39,208 nucleotides of DNA, taken from an uncultured Eggerthellaceae bacterium. GTDB taxonomy: Bacteria > Actinomycetota > Coriobacteriia > Coriobacteriales > Eggerthellaceae. The notes beneath the pieces are model-generated. The model was not told the origin of the DNA. It made no database searches and worked only from the letters and a program-made list of their open reading frames with translations. The translations under genes were made by a program, and so were the position numbers. Below are positions 8,410 to 19,219 of the stretch, one piece after another; within the stretch, counting starts at the first letter, position 1, and the number at the start of each line of letters is the position of its first letter. Where the stretch lies: NCBI GenBank assembly GCA_910588945.1, contig CAJUSF010000010.1, positions 1 through 39,208 of the forward strand, in the 5' to 3' direction.

Positions 8410-9404
8410 CGATCGTTAACCTGATCCGAATTCGCATCCGCAAGCTCATCATCGAACTCTACAGAATGTAGCGCGGTCTTGGCCTTATCCAGATCCCTAT
8501 GTGCGACAGATACCCGATACCCCTTGCTCTTAAGGTAATCCCCTGTCGACTCCGCAAGCGCAACCGATCTATGCTGACCACCCGTACAACCCACAGCGAT
8601 AGCAAGTTGCTGCTTGCCTTCAGCCACATATCCGGGCATCAGAACGTCTAACAGTTCATGCCACACCCGACGAAACTCTATGGTCTCATCACGCAACATG
8701 ACAAAATCACGCACCGGCGCGTCAAGACCGGTTAGTCCTCTTAGTTCTGGATCGTAATATGGATTCGGAAGGAATCTCACGTCCATCACAAGATCAGCAT
8801 CGGCAGGAGAACCATGCTTGAAGCCGAAAGAATACACAACAACGGAAAGTCCTTGTCTCTCGGATCCTGAACTGAACAGGCTTCTGATCGTGTGACGAAG
8901 TTTTTGTGGCAGCATCTCGGTGGTGTTTATCACATAATCCGCGGCATCCCTCACAGACATGAGCAGATTGCGCTCACGCTGAATACCTTGCACAATGGTG
9001 GAACCCTCGGTGCACATCGGATGACGACGCCTACTCGATTTATATCTCGCGACAAGCCTGTCATCGTCAGCATCAAGGAACAGCACCTTAAGATCAAGTC
9101 CCTCTTTGCGAAGATCGGAGATCTCGTCGATCAATGATGTGAAATAGTCACCGTTGCGCGCATCGCAGACAATAGCGAGCTTGCGCATTGCGTTGCTGTT
9201 CTGTGAAGTATTCAACCGAATTAATTCGTCGATGAGCTTCGAGGGAAGATTATCCACGCAAAAGTAACCTAGATCCTCAAATACGTGCATCGCCTCAGTT
9301 CTGCCGGCACCGCTCATTCCAGTGATGATGGCGACATCAGGCATGGAACGATCCTCAGTCGCGAGTTCGTCTACGCTATCGTGTTCTTTCACGGCATCGC
9401 CCAT
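8406..9404 (-). CDS. rapZ: RapZ (YvcJ) family nucleotide-binding protein
   Basis: RapZ-family proteins bind nucleotides; in Escherichia coli RapZ is an RNA-binding adaptor that senses glucosamine 6-phosphate, and in Gram-positives the role is less clear. The 332-residue product has the P-loop GMSGAGRT (29-36), with Arg for the usual Lys as is common in actinobacteria, then FCVDNLP, and the C-terminal GCTGGQHRSV motif. The ATG at 9404 follows GGAGATAACACA. It lies 84 bases beyond uvrC and is coupled to yvcK by a 4-base overlap. Confidence 0.93.
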   Translation of the reverse strand: MGDAVKEHDSVDELATEDRSMPDVAIITGMSGAGRTEAMHVFEDLGYFCVDNLPSKLIDELIRLNTSQNSNAMRKLAIVCDARNGDYFTSLIDEISDLRKEGLDLKVLFLDADDDRLVARYKSSRRRHPMCTEGSTIVQGIQRERNLLMSVRDAADYVINTTEMLPQKLRHTIRSLFSSGSERQGLSVVVYSFGFKHGSPADADLVMDVRFLPNPYYDPELRGLTGLDAPVRDFVMLRDETIEFRRVWHELLDVLMPGYVAEGKQQLAIAVGCTGGQHRSVALAESTGDYLKSKGYRVSVAHRDLDKAKTALHSVEFDDELADANSDQVNDR

Positions 9405-9488
9405 TGTGTTATCTCCTTCAATCGAAAATGAACCTCTGATACACACGAACCATCACACATATTACAAACCGCATAATGCAGAGCCGTG

Positions 9489-11471
9489 CTACTCCAAATC
9501 GCCCTGCATATCATCGGTAGAAGCTTTACCCCTATTATACTGATCGAGCACGATCTTGAGCTCCTTTGCCACCTCATCTGGAACTATATTCGAATCCCTG
9601 ATCTCATCTAAAGATGCCTCCCTTAGATTTTTCAGAGACTTGAAATGTTTGAGCAATGCCTTCTTTCGAATAGGCCCTATACCGGACACCTCATCTAATA
9701 TCGATGCTGTCATCCCTTTTCCTCTAAGCTCACGATGAAACGTGATAGCGAATCGATGGGCTTCATCTCGAACCTGTTTGACAAGATAGAGCGACGCTGA
9801 ACCGCTCGGCAGCACTACCGGCCCGCTATCCTGCCACGGAACAAATATCTCCTCATCCCTTTTTGCCAGACCGACGATGGGAATATCATCTATTCCCATC
9901 TCTTCGAACATAGCAAGCGCAGCCGAAAGCTGTGGCTTGCCGCCGTCAAGGATTATGAGATCGGGACGCCGCCCGAAACGCTCATCTTCAAGACGCTCTT
10001 TTCTGTACCGTCTTTCCATCACTTCCTGCATGCTCAGAAAATCGTTAGCCTCATCGAGCTTAGCGCGTATCTTAAAGCGTCTGTATTGGTTCTTATCAGG
10101 CTTGCCGCCTGTGAATACAACCATGGATGCCACAGTATATGACCCGTGCAGTGTAGAGATATCGAAACACTCTATACGCATGGGAGGCCGATCAAGGGCA
10201 AGTGCGCTCTCCAATTGCATAAGCGCATTGTTTATCCTCTTATCATCATAGTTAGTACGTACCTTGTAGCGCATAAGCGAATGTTTCGCGTTTGTCTCCG
10301 CCATATCGAGAAGCTGTGATTTCTCTCCTCTTTGCGGAACGGTAACACGAACTTTGGCTCCGTGCGATGAATCCAGCTTCTCCGTGAGCCAGCCTTCGAT
10401 AACCTCTGCATCCTCGGGCTGCTGGCGAAGGATCACCTCATGAGGGATCGATGTTGTCGTGTCGTAATATCTGAGAAGAAAGTTGTGCTGAAGATCCAGA
10501 TCGGGAACATCGTTGCCACGATTCAAAATGAACTCATTCGAGTTGATTATGCGCCCTTCCCGAATGATGAGAACATGCACACCGGCGACCGTTTCTTCGC
10601 GAAATATCCCGATGACATCGGCGTTCAAGTCACGAGTCGATACGGCATGCTGCTTGTAAGCGAGCGATTCGATGATATCGATCCTAGATTTTATGCGCGA
10701 TGCTTTCTCAAAGTCTAGATCAGCCGCTGCCTCCTGCATTTCTTCAGTAAGTTCCGCAACGAACTCCGAATGATTGCCCGACAGGAATCGCTCGATCTTG
10801 GAAACGTTTACCTTGTACTGCTCAGGTGTGATCTGCCCGCAACAAGCGCCCGGTCCAAGCCCTACATGACAGTCAAAGCATGGCTTTATCGAACCGTTCT
10901 TATCGAGAAAATCATCCATCGACAATACCGCATCCTTGCCGTTTGATCTTCTCTTCTCCAGCTTACGATTGAGTGCGCGCCAATCAGCACACGACGTAGC
11001 ACATAGAGCAACGATTCGCCTTGCGATATCAACCATTTCTCTTGCAGCGCGACTGTCGGTATATGGACCAAAATACCTAGTTGAGGACTTATGCCTCTCG
11101 CGTGTGTATTTAATGGCAGGAAAAACATCGCCCTTTGTGATAGCGATAAACGGATAGCTCTTGTCGTCTTTGAGGTCAGCATTGAAGAATGGGTGATACT
11201 GATTGATGAGATTCTTCTCCAATATCAGAGATTCATGCTCGTTTTCCGTGACGATATACTCAAAGGATTCAATCTTGTCGACGAGCATCGGGATCTTCGC
11301 ACGATCGTCAGCGAAAATCACATATTGACGCATCCTAGCACGAAGCTGTTTGGCTTTGCCGACATATATGACCTCACCCTGCGCATCCTTCCAAAGATAT
11401 ACGCCTGGCAAAGTAGGAACCTCGGAAAGTTCCTTTTTTATCCGCTCGAGTTTGTCAGTCTTATCGATCAT
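9489..11471 (-). CDS. uvrC: UvrABC excinuclease subunit C
   Basis: Makes both incisions in nucleotide excision repair after UvrB has marked the lesion. The 660-residue product (ATG at 11471) has the GIY-YIG nuclease domain (PGVYLWK...VIYVGKAK) at the N-terminus, the UvrB-interacting UVR motif (DLDFEKASRIKSRI), the RNase H-like domain (ECFDIS...) and the C-terminal double helix-hairpin-helix (VSGIGPIRKKALL). Its start overlaps the addA stop by 11 bases. A second in-frame ATG at 11492 is possible. The coupling with addA puts excision and recombination repair in one transcript. Confidence 0.94.
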   Translation of the reverse strand: MIDKTDKLERIKKELSEVPTLPGVYLWKDAQGEVIYVGKAKQLRARMRQYVIFADDRAKIPMLVDKIESFEYIVTENEHESLILEKNLINQYHPFFNADLKDDKSYPFIAITKGDVFPAIKYTRERHKSSTRYFGPYTDSRAAREMVDIARRIVALCATSCADWRALNRKLEKRRSNGKDAVLSMDDFLDKNGSIKPCFDCHVGLGPGACCGQITPEQYKVNVSKIERFLSGNHSEFVAELTEEMQEAAADLDFEKASRIKSRIDIIESLAYKQHAVSTRDLNADVIGIFREETVAGVHVLIIREGRIINSNEFILNRGNDVPDLDLQHNFLLRYYDTTTSIPHEVILRQQPEDAEVIEGWLTEKLDSSHGAKVRVTVPQRGEKSQLLDMAETNAKHSLMRYKVRTNYDDKRINNALMQLESALALDRPPMRIECFDISTLHGSYTVASMVVFTGGKPDKNQYRRFKIRAKLDEANDFLSMQEVMERRYRKERLEDERFGRRPDLIILDGGKPQLSAALAMFEEMGIDDIPIVGLAKRDEEIFVPWQDSGPVVLPSGSASLYLVKQVRDEAHRFAITFHRELRGKGMTASILDEVSGIGPIRKKALLKHFKSLKNLREASLDEIRDSNIVPDEVAKELKIVLDQYNRGKASTDDMQGDLE

Positions 11472-14400
11472 AATCTTCAATAGAATAACCATGTGCGCAT
11501 ACGATAGCATCGCGCAACACATTGATATCATCGCTTCCATACGAATACTTCACGATTTGTGGCTCGCCGGTCTCCTCGACGCATTGCTCCACTCGGACGA
11601 AATGAGCATCAACCCGATCAAAACCAGCACATAGAAGCGCGTAGGCGTAACATTGCGATTGCAAAAGATGCTTTTCGTGAAGCGTATGCGCATCTTCGTC
11701 AATGCTCCCACCTGTCTTATAGTCAACAAAAAGACAACACCCATCATCGCGGGTTGCAAGAGCATCGATCTCTCCCTCAAGGATGAATCCGCCATTTCCG
11801 TCATCAATTTGCACGCAAAACGGAACCTCCGCCGCTATAGAGCCGTAAGAGCCGAGCATCGCACATTCGTCAGAGTCAAACCAAAGATCAAGCGCTTGGC
11901 GAAGCCTTACGAACTGCACTTCGCTCAGACCGCATGATCGCACCTGAGCCTGCACCCGAGCATCATCCGGCTTCGACATTCGACAGGAAGATCCACTATC
12001 AGCAGCAGAGGAACCTTCTATGATAGCCAGCTGAGCAAGCCTATGGAAAGCCGTTCCAAGATCGGTGGCCTTATCATCATCAGAGACCGGTCTGTTCGCA
12101 TCGATAGTGTCACCGTCGGCTTCAACATCATGAGATAAGCTCAGCCTTATCACGTCCGAGTCCTTTACATTGGCACCTTTGGTTGCCTCATGACCTTCTG
12201 CATGTCCAAGCGCGTTCGTTATATCGTGATCGATCCCCTTAGATAGCGACGTATATGAATGAACCCCCTCACGACCAGCGCTATAGCCTTTGAAATCTCT
12301 GGAGGGGACTTCACCATATAGCGGAATGAGAAACTCCCTATCTACTGAAATGGACCGCCTGCCATCGACATTATCCTCATCATAAGAAAGATTGGAGTCA
12401 GCATACGAGTCGCTAATGAAAGAGATCGCCGCAAGCTCATCGGTACTGAATCCGTCAAATGACAGAACTTCCCTGACATACCTTATCGGCATCTGAACCA
12501 TATCCGATGCCTGTGTTTTCGCCTCATCATCAATAGAGAAATGCGAATCTAGGGCCGATTCAATGTCGTGATATATCCCCTTATAAGGCTTACCCGGATC
12601 GGTCGAGCACACATGGCTTATATAGAGCGTTTCTCTGGCCCGAGTCATCGCAACATAGAGAAGCCTCCTCGCTTCTTCTAGATCCTGTTGCTTCGAGTGC
12701 TCCGAGATGCAAAAAAACGCCTTCGCCGGATCTGATGAGGCGAAGGCTGCATCGACATCTGACTCACCATAGCACGCCTCATCATCGCCTTCAAAGGTAA
12801 AGCCACACACCTTAGATGCCTTCTTTGCCGTTTGCGGATCCAAAAACTCGCTATCAAGAGCTTTCATGGCGACGTATGTCTTATCCCCGCAATTCTCAAC
12901 GACGAATCTGCTGCTATTCGAAATGCCGCTTTTGAGTTCGGCCACTGCAACATGATCGTATTCAAGCCCCTTTGAAGAATGCACAGTGATTATCCGAACA
13001 AAATCCGAATTTCCCGTAGAGAGCGTTCCGGGTGTAACGTTTTCGGTATCCAGATAACTTGAGTAATCTAGCGCTACAGCAGCAATACCCGATGATGTGA
13101 CCTCTATATCTGCCACTATACCTATCGCCTTATTCAAATTGGCTGCGCTAGCGATAGACGCTGCATCAACGTTGCCGTTTTCTGTTCTTTGAGACTCCAA
13201 GCGCAATAAAAGACCTGACTCCAAGAGAAGCCCGCGCAAAGCAGCGCTTGGAGAGCCTGACCTTGCACGTATGATGAACATCCATAGCGCTTTTGCAGCA
13301 GATACCATCGACCGTGAGAAGCGTGCAGGCATATCGCTCTCATCCTTGCCAAACGAATTCGCGAGTTCTTTGAATCCTGCGGCAAACGCTGTCGACCCAC
13401 AAGAGGGATCTCCATGAACAAATGTCAGCTTGAGCAGGTCATCGTCGCTCACATTGAAAAGCTCGGAGGACAGCAATCTGAAAAGACACTCCTCCTGATC
13501 AACATTGGTCGCAAGATCGAGAGCATCACGAACAAGCAGCGCTTCTTTTGTGCCCGAAAAGATCGAACCTTTGACAACCACGCTCTCTATCCCGTAAAAG
13601 GAAAGCGCCCGTTGATAGATATCGGCGCCTCTCGCACGTCCGAGAAGGATGGCAAGCCTGCTTGCAGCAACCCCACTATCGATCAACTCCTTGAAATGAG
13701 CACCTATCTTCAAGGCGGCCACAGTCTTGGCAAGATCCGTCGAAACGTCGCGCTTTGAAGAGCAGTGCAAAAAATCGTAGTTTATTCGAGGCAAAGATGC
13801 ATATTTGGATGCGACATCCTCATCAAGGCTTGAAGAGCATGCGTCCAGTTTGAGAAAATCATCCCCGAACACCTCGCGCTGTGAGAAAACCATCTCCACC
13901 GAATCCAAGACCGCCTTATGACTTCTATAATTCGAGGTCAACTCGAACTGCGCATACTTGATGTCTCGAAGTTCAGCCGATCTCTGTTTCGCCAGTGAAA
14001 CATCTGCCCCTCTGAATCTATAGATCGACTGCTGCATATCGCCTACCGTGCAGACATTCACAAGTCCTGCATGACCGTCGGCATCACCCTTGCGAGCAAG
14101 CTTGGCGATAAGGCTCATCTGCAATCTGTCGGTATCTTGGAATTCATCGATCATAATGTAGGAGAAGCGTTTTCTATATCTCTCGACGATATCTGAGTTT
14201 CTGGGATCAGAAAGCCTCTCGTTACATATCCGCAAAAGATCCCCTTGGCTGAGTAGCGTACGACCCGAATTCTTCACCCTGTCCATATCGGCATGCACGC
14301 GTTTTGCGAGATCGATAATTGCCTGCAACCTAACGGAACCCACTGAAGCCAAGACCTCGTTGGCGACATCCTTATACGCCGCTCGATAGTCTGAGAAATC

Positions 14401-15288
14401 CTGCGCATAAATCTTTGTTCTTAAGGGGAATTTATTGGTCGTAGGAGGAAATGAGAATATGATCTCGAGATATTCACCTATATCAAGACCGTCGTCATAG
14501 AAATCATCCTGTAACCCGACCTCGAGCGCCTCGTTGGCTTTAGCTATAGCAGCCTCAAGCTCATCAAGATAGGCTAGGCGGTTCTTCGCGTCCGATTCAG
14601 ACCAATCCCCGAAACGCAATATATCCAAAACATCCGAAGAGGCGTCGATAAGTTTTCTCAAGAGCGATGACGGGCTCGATCGAGTAACCGGTATATCTAT
14701 ACCGTCAAAGCCATTAGGCATGGATTCAGCCTTCGAAGCGACCGAGTCTATCATCGATACCAATGAATATGAATTGAAGCCTGAAGATGTCATGCTCACC
14801 TTCGAGAGCAAGCCTGCTATCGAAGGATCATCATCCAAGCGCGCCTGTTCTAATACTTTATTCAAAGAATTCTCGAAGATCGCGTTAGCGCCATCTTCCG
14901 ATAGCAACTCAAAAGATGGATCTATGCCAAATTCGAGCGCATTTTCCTTAAGTATCCTCGATGCCATAGCATGTATTGTCGATATCCAAGCGTTGTCGAC
15001 ATTAAGAGCGCATTCACGCAAGCGCATATCACCGCTTTGTGCAGCTTCTACAAGAAGCGCGGAGCGAACCCTCGATCGCAGTTCTTCAGCGGCCTTGTTC
15101 GTGAACGTGATTGCAAGCACGCACTGCATCGGATCTGCAACTCTGTCCTCTTCACTGATAAACTTTTTCACACAAGCGACTATCCTCTGCGTCAGCGTGT
15201 AGGTCTTTCCCGTACCAGCACCGGCGGCGACGTTGACAGCGTTATCGAGCGTGGAGACGATGCGCTGCTGTTGGGGGTTCAAAGCCAT
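11461..15288 (-). CDS. addA: AddA-like ATP-dependent helicase-nuclease
   Basis: With AddB it resects double-strand breaks to make 3' tails for RecA. The 1275-residue product is a UvrD/Rep-type superfamily 1A helicase with a nuclease tail: Walker A GAGTGKT (23-29), DEFQDTD (motif II), CTVGDMQQSIYRFRGAD (motif III), LTSNYRSH (motif IV), VHSSKGLEYDHV (motif V), LLYVAMTRARE (motif VI), then a C-terminal PD-(D/E)XK nuclease site GEIDAL...FVDYKTGG. The ATG at 15288 follows GAGGATC and overlaps the addB stop (TGATG), so the two are translationally coupled. Confidence 0.93.
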   Translation of the reverse strand: MALNPQQQRIVSTLDNAVNVAAGAGTGKTYTLTQRIVACVKKFISEEDRVADPMQCVLAITFTNKAAEELRSRVRSALLVEAAQSGDMRLRECALNVDNAWISTIHAMASRILKENALEFGIDPSFELLSEDGANAIFENSLNKVLEQARLDDDPSIAGLLSKVSMTSSGFNSYSLVSMIDSVASKAESMPNGFDGIDIPVTRSSPSSLLRKLIDASSDVLDILRFGDWSESDAKNRLAYLDELEAAIAKANEALEVGLQDDFYDDGLDIGEYLEIIFSFPPTTNKFPLRTKIYAQDFSDYRAAYKDVANEVLASVGSVRLQAIIDLAKRVHADMDRVKNSGRTLLSQGDLLRICNERLSDPRNSDIVERYRKRFSYIMIDEFQDTDRLQMSLIAKLARKGDADGHAGLVNVCTVGDMQQSIYRFRGADVSLAKQRSAELRDIKYAQFELTSNYRSHKAVLDSVEMVFSQREVFGDDFLKLDACSSSLDEDVASKYASLPRINYDFLHCSSKRDVSTDLAKTVAALKIGAHFKELIDSGVAASRLAILLGRARGADIYQRALSFYGIESVVVKGSIFSGTKEALLVRDALDLATNVDQEECLFRLLSSELFNVSDDDLLKLTFVHGDPSCGSTAFAAGFKELANSFGKDESDMPARFSRSMVSAAKALWMFIIRARSGSPSAALRGLLLESGLLLRLESQRTENGNVDAASIASAANLNKAIGIVADIEVTSSGIAAVALDYSSYLDTENVTPGTLSTGNSDFVRIITVHSSKGLEYDHVAVAELKSGISNSSRFVVENCGDKTYVAMKALDSEFLDPQTAKKASKVCGFTFEGDDEACYGESDVDAAFASSDPAKAFFCISEHSKQQDLEEARRLLYVAMTRARETLYISHVCSTDPGKPYKGIYHDIESALDSHFSIDDEAKTQASDMVQMPIRYVREVLSFDGFSTDELAAISFISDSYADSNLSYDEDNVDGRRSISVDREFLIPLYGEVPSRDFKGYSAGREGVHSYTSLSKGIDHDITNALGHAEGHEATKGANVKDSDVIRLSLSHDVEADGDTIDANRPVSDDDKATDLGTAFHRLAQLAIIEGSSAADSGSSCRMSKPDDARVQAQVRSCGLSEVQFVRLRQALDLWFDSDECAMLGSYGSIAAEVPFCVQIDDGNGGFILEGEIDALATRDDGCCLFVDYKTGGSIDEDAHTLHEKHLLQSQCYAYALLCAGFDRVDAHFVRVEQCVEETGEPQIVKYSYGSDDINVLRDAIVCAHGYSIEDYDR

Positions 15289-18098
15289 CAGATCCTCGCC
15301 TCGCAATCTCTGAAAGAGCAGTAGGTGCAAATATTTTTATCATGAGGATTGGGAGAGATGATGCCAGATACAAGACGATCCACATGGACTGAAACCAGTT
15401 CTTCTACCGCAGCGAGCATATCATTGAAACTTATATCCACAATGGAGGCCTTATCTGCCATCGACGCGAATTCCTCCTCTGAGCGCGGGTAACTTCCCGT
15501 TATCTCCAATCGTCCTTTGGTGTTCTTATAACTAACATAAAACGACCCCACGCATCTTCCATCAAAACCTGAAAGGCCCCTCGATCGTTCATAAAGACTT
15601 GAATAGATGAGTACTTGGATATGGTTCGGATAGATATCAGGATCTAGGCGAACCGCTGATGAGTCACCCTCGCCCGGATCCATGACCTCAAAGCAATCAC
15701 TTCCCGCACAATGATCTTTGATGCTTCCCTTGTAATCCACCACGCAAAAGCGCGAGGCATCATCGCTTGTATCCACGCGGTCAATTTTGCCATTCAGATA
15801 CGCTCCGGCATAATCGATCCTCGCATCTACACATTCATCTGCAGTAAACGAAAACTCCAACGAAGTACATGACATATCTTGCGGAAAACCCTTCATCAGC
15901 TTTACGCTGCTACGCAAGGCATCATACTGGATCGAATCCTTGATGCGCTCGATCTCTGTGATAGGGATATATCTCGCCTTACCTGCAGGAAGTCTCCTCT
16001 GCTCGGCAAGAACCTCATCATATATCCGAGCAAGCGCACCATCTATCTGCTCATCCGACAATCTGTATAGCTTCCCTTGCGCCACGCTGTCCTGCATGAC
16101 CTCCTTGAAGAACAGCTCCAACACCCTATGAAGGAAATTGCCAACCTCAAGCGCAGACATACCGTCACTGACCGATCCGAGATTCAGTCTTTTCTCTATG
16201 AACCATCTATACGGACAACCCATATATGACTCCACTGCTGAAGCCGAAAGAATAGGGGCGCTCTTTCCATCTATCTCTACGCTCTTCAAAAGATGCGCTA
16301 TAGCCTCTTTTGACAGGCATCCTCGCTCTATCGCCGAGACCTCGAGCGTGTCTGCCGGCACACCCGCACACGCGCCGATCCCTTTTTGCAAAGCTTCCTC
16401 CCCCATGAGGGAATACTCGATATTGCGACCATTTGAGAAAACGACGTTCTCGCCTTCTATGCATGCTGACACAAGGCTCGCTCCATCCATCTCTGCACCG
16501 GACAGATTGGAAACCAGATCATCGAAGGCAAACGACAGGAACTCTTCCTCGCTTGAACCGTTTCTCAAAGAAAAGCACAATACAAGTTTTTGCTTTGCCG
16601 CCTTGATGATCGAGTTGAATTTCATGCTCACAACATCGGCTGCCGATGGCGCGCTTGAACGCTGCATCTTTTCAAGAAGCACATCTACCGAACTACTCTG
16701 TTCTTTGGAATTGAATGACCTTGACGATATGTCATCCAAATATAGGATATCAAAGCTTTCAGGCATCATATCGGCTGCACTGTTATGATCCAGTATCGTA
16801 ATACTTTGCTCTCCATCACCTTCCGACATGAAGCTCATACGTATGTTAGATCCCAGGACCATATCAACCGACAGCGCGAAAGACACTTCAAACGATGCGA
16901 GAACCTCGATAACGCGTTTCGCCCTTGAAAGAACGGAAAGTTCTTTTTCGAGCGAATCGGAATCATAGCGACGCATCGCAAGTGCAACGAGATCATCAAA
17001 AATGGAAGCATCCTCGGATCTAAGCTCTATTAAGCCCGATAACGATGCGTAGATGTTGCTGATCCGAGATATCTGAGATCGGATATCATCCTCATCAAGC
17101 GTTCGGTCCTGCCTCCAGATCGTATTCAGATCAAACCTCGAAAGATTCGCAAATGCAGAGCTTTCCTGCGTAGATGATGTCGCGATGTTGCCCTGCGAAG
17201 GATCTGACCCATAAAGATCCGCACGAGTAAACCTTCCCACATCAAGATATGGCGAAAGAACAAGATCTGTAGCGCACGCAATGAATGCTTCTCTGCTCTT
17301 AACCTCATTCATTCCCTTCATAGCAGTAAGAGTGCGCCCAAAATCGGTATCATATGGCGATATGCTCGCCAAAAAACGCACAGTAGTGCTCCTCTCGATC
17401 TTAGAGCACTTCGATATCGCTTCAAGAAAACTAAGCGGGTTATCGCATGCCACAGCGATCTTTTCATAACGCTTCGAAATCGCAGCATCGACGACATCAT
17501 CTACCATCATCGCTTGCTTTATGCTCGGTCCTGCAGATAACAACAGTTCAATATCGACTTCATCGCCTAGAAGAGCAGTAGGATCATCCGTATTTGGATA
17601 TCCACCATCACCAAACAGTCGACAGAGGGGCTCCCCGACAAGAAGCGGCTCTGCGATCGAGATTTCAGGCAACTGATCCATCTTGCTGATAACATCAATA
17701 ACCTCACCAAGCTCCACTAGACCTTTTTCAGAGATGACATCCCTATATGAACGCAAGAGCTCAAGCAATCTTTTCTCGGAAGAGCTGTAAAGCTCACACG
17801 TTGGATCAACGGTGATGTCAACCCCGAAGCTCTTTTCGATCAGATCGCAGATAAGATCTATAGTGCCGAGCGAGTCTTGAAAACCCGCATCGACCAACAG
17901 CGAAGAGACAATCGCTTTTCTTGTGATCGGATCAACGAGTGCTCTTCCATCTCCATAGAGCTCCCATACCTCTGCGACCATATCCGACGGATCGGCATAG
18001 CGCACTCCCAAAAAGATCCCTCGATCCACAAGATCGGCCTTCTTGGCTTCGGCTGCTCTAAGCCTTGTTCTGTATAGCTTATATCCCATATCCACCAT
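15288..18098 (-). CDS. addB: AddB/RexB-like nuclease subunit with Fe-S cysteines
   Basis: Partner of AddA in break resection. The 936-residue product lacks a clear Walker A in its long N-terminal part, as is usual for divergent AddB/RexB proteins. The C-terminal third has a PD-(D/E)XK nuclease signature (GKIDRVD...VVDYKGS) and four cysteines arranged as in AddB: one in SYMGCPYRW before the nuclease core and three at the extreme C-terminus (CTYCSFRDC), expected to bind a 4Fe-4S cluster. An in-frame ATG three codons in (18089) is an alternative start. It lies 11 bases after the Sel1-like gene and overlaps addA. Confidence 0.88.
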   Translation of the reverse strand: MVDMGYKLYRTRLRAAEAKKADLVDRGIFLGVRYADPSDMVAEVWELYGDGRALVDPITRKAIVSSLLVDAGFQDSLGTIDLICDLIEKSFGVDITVDPTCELYSSSEKRLLELLRSYRDVISEKGLVELGEVIDVISKMDQLPEISIAEPLLVGEPLCRLFGDGGYPNTDDPTALLGDEVDIELLLSAGPSIKQAMMVDDVVDAAISKRYEKIAVACDNPLSFLEAISKCSKIERSTTVRFLASISPYDTDFGRTLTAMKGMNEVKSREAFIACATDLVLSPYLDVGRFTRADLYGSDPSQGNIATSSTQESSAFANLSRFDLNTIWRQDRTLDEDDIRSQISRISNIYASLSGLIELRSEDASIFDDLVALAMRRYDSDSLEKELSVLSRAKRVIEVLASFEVSFALSVDMVLGSNIRMSFMSEGDGEQSITILDHNSAADMMPESFDILYLDDISSRSFNSKEQSSSVDVLLEKMQRSSAPSAADVVSMKFNSIIKAAKQKLVLCFSLRNGSSEEEFLSFAFDDLVSNLSGAEMDGASLVSACIEGENVVFSNGRNIEYSLMGEEALQKGIGACAGVPADTLEVSAIERGCLSKEAIAHLLKSVEIDGKSAPILSASAVESYMGCPYRWFIEKRLNLGSVSDGMSALEVGNFLHRVLELFFKEVMQDSVAQGKLYRLSDEQIDGALARIYDEVLAEQRRLPAGKARYIPITEIERIKDSIQYDALRSSVKLMKGFPQDMSCTSLEFSFTADECVDARIDYAGAYLNGKIDRVDTSDDASRFCVVDYKGSIKDHCAGSDCFEVMDPGEGDSSAVRLDPDIYPNHIQVLIYSSLYERSRGLSGFDGRCVGSFYVSYKNTKGRLEITGSYPRSEEEFASMADKASIVDISFNDMLAAVEELVSVHVDRLVSGIISPNPHDKNICTYCSFRDCEARI

Positions 18099-18109
18099 TC
18101 AAAGATCCA

Positions 18110-19219
18110 TCAAGCCCCACAAGCGCTCTCATAGATCAGGGACTCCTGATCACAACGGGCGCAACCTTGGCAAGCTTCGATATGATCACGCTTATTGTGC
18201 CAACATCCCGCTTCGAGTGCTTCTTCCAGTTTCATTTTAGAGCATCTATATAGCTTCTTGGCAACCACGAGATTCCTCTGACAACCATATGCCCGCTCGA
18301 AGCATTTCGCAAGTCTGAGCAGAATCAGGCCGAAGCGCTGCTTGTCGATATCGTCAAGCTCGATCGAAAGGTCTCCGCATCGTTTCGTTCGATCGGCTCC
18401 GCCATATCCATATGCGCGCTCAACCATGATCTCGTACGATCGCATATACCTTTCAAAAGCACGCATCTTCGCTGCTTCGGAATTTGAATCGAACTCCATA
18501 TCACCAAGGCTCATATATGCCATAGCTGAACCGTTCCTAGCGGCAAGCGCATAGAGAACCCAAGCTCGCTTCAATAACGCAGGCGAATCTATCGAATTCG
18601 CATGTCTCGCCCTTCTCTCGATGCGGCTCGTCCAATACTCGCCCTTGCATAGATCGAACCTATAGATATCTCCAAGCTTCACAGCAGCCTCGACATTTCC
18701 GCGATCAACCGCGTGCAACAGCAGTATCTCAGCGGCCTGAAAGAAATGTCTGCGCTCAAAACGGTCGAGATCACACCTTCCGAACCCTTCGCCAAGCATC
18801 CTCTCTGCAAGCTCCAAGGCGCGCTTGCCCATCTTGTCATCACCGTTGGGATAAGAGGCGATGTAGGCACGTTTGGAAGCGCTTGTTTCATCGTCGTCTT
18901 TGACACCCTTCTCTGTTATCCAGATACGGGGAAGCTCTGTGGCGCCATCCGAAGATTCATCAATTCGATATACCTTATTGATAAGCTCTCTCTCAACGAT
19001 ATCACCATCATCCATTGCACCGTTCACAGGCTTAGATCTCACCGTATCGCCACACCTGCGAAGGATCGGTCTTTTGCCGCGGCTCTTCAAAAAGCGGACC
19101 TTGAAGCCACCGTTTGCGCGCCTTATGCTTGGAGAGCCGAAAATGGCATTTGACAAACGCTCGAACTGCGTCACTTCATAGGATTCACACGCGCCAGCCA
19201 CCACAACAGATCTAAGCAT
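18110..19219 (-). CDS. Unrecognised Sel1/TPR-like protein with C-terminal Cys/His cluster, next to addB
   Basis: 369 residues; I do not recognise a named family. The N-terminal about 110 residues are basic. From about 130 onward the protein is helical, with repeats resembling Sel1/TPR units (AVKLGDIYRF near 179-188, AMAYMSLGDMEF near 232-243, LRLAKCFERAYG near 301-312), usually protein-interaction scaffolds. At the C-terminus C339, H341, H346, C350, C353 and C356 form a cluster that could hold a metal. Its ATG overlaps the stop of the HIRAN gene by 8 bases and it ends 11 bases before addB, so it is translated with both. A role as an adaptor in DNA-end processing is inference from position only. 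Confidence 0.7.
   Translation of the reverse strand: MLRSVVVAGACESYEVTQFERLSNAIFGSPSIRRANGGFKVRFLKSRGKRPILRRCGDTVRSKPVNGAMDDGDIVERELINKVYRIDESSDGATELPRIWITEKGVKDDDETSASKRAYIASYPNGDDKMGKRALELAERMLGEGFGRCDLDRFERRHFFQAAEILLLHAVDRGNVEAAVKLGDIYRFDLCKGEYWTSRIERRARHANSIDSPALLKRAWVLYALAARNGSAMAYMSLGDMEFDSNSEAAKMRAFERYMRSYEIMVERAYGYGGADRTKRCGDLSIELDDIDKQRFGLILLRLAKCFERAYGCQRNLVVAKKLYRCSKMKLEEALEAGCWHNKRDHIEACQGCARCDQESLIYESACGA

Noticed and set aside
18089..18098. Second ATG in addB as the definite start
   Set aside because: Neither ATG has a clear ribosome site; the difference is three codons and cannot be settled by eye.
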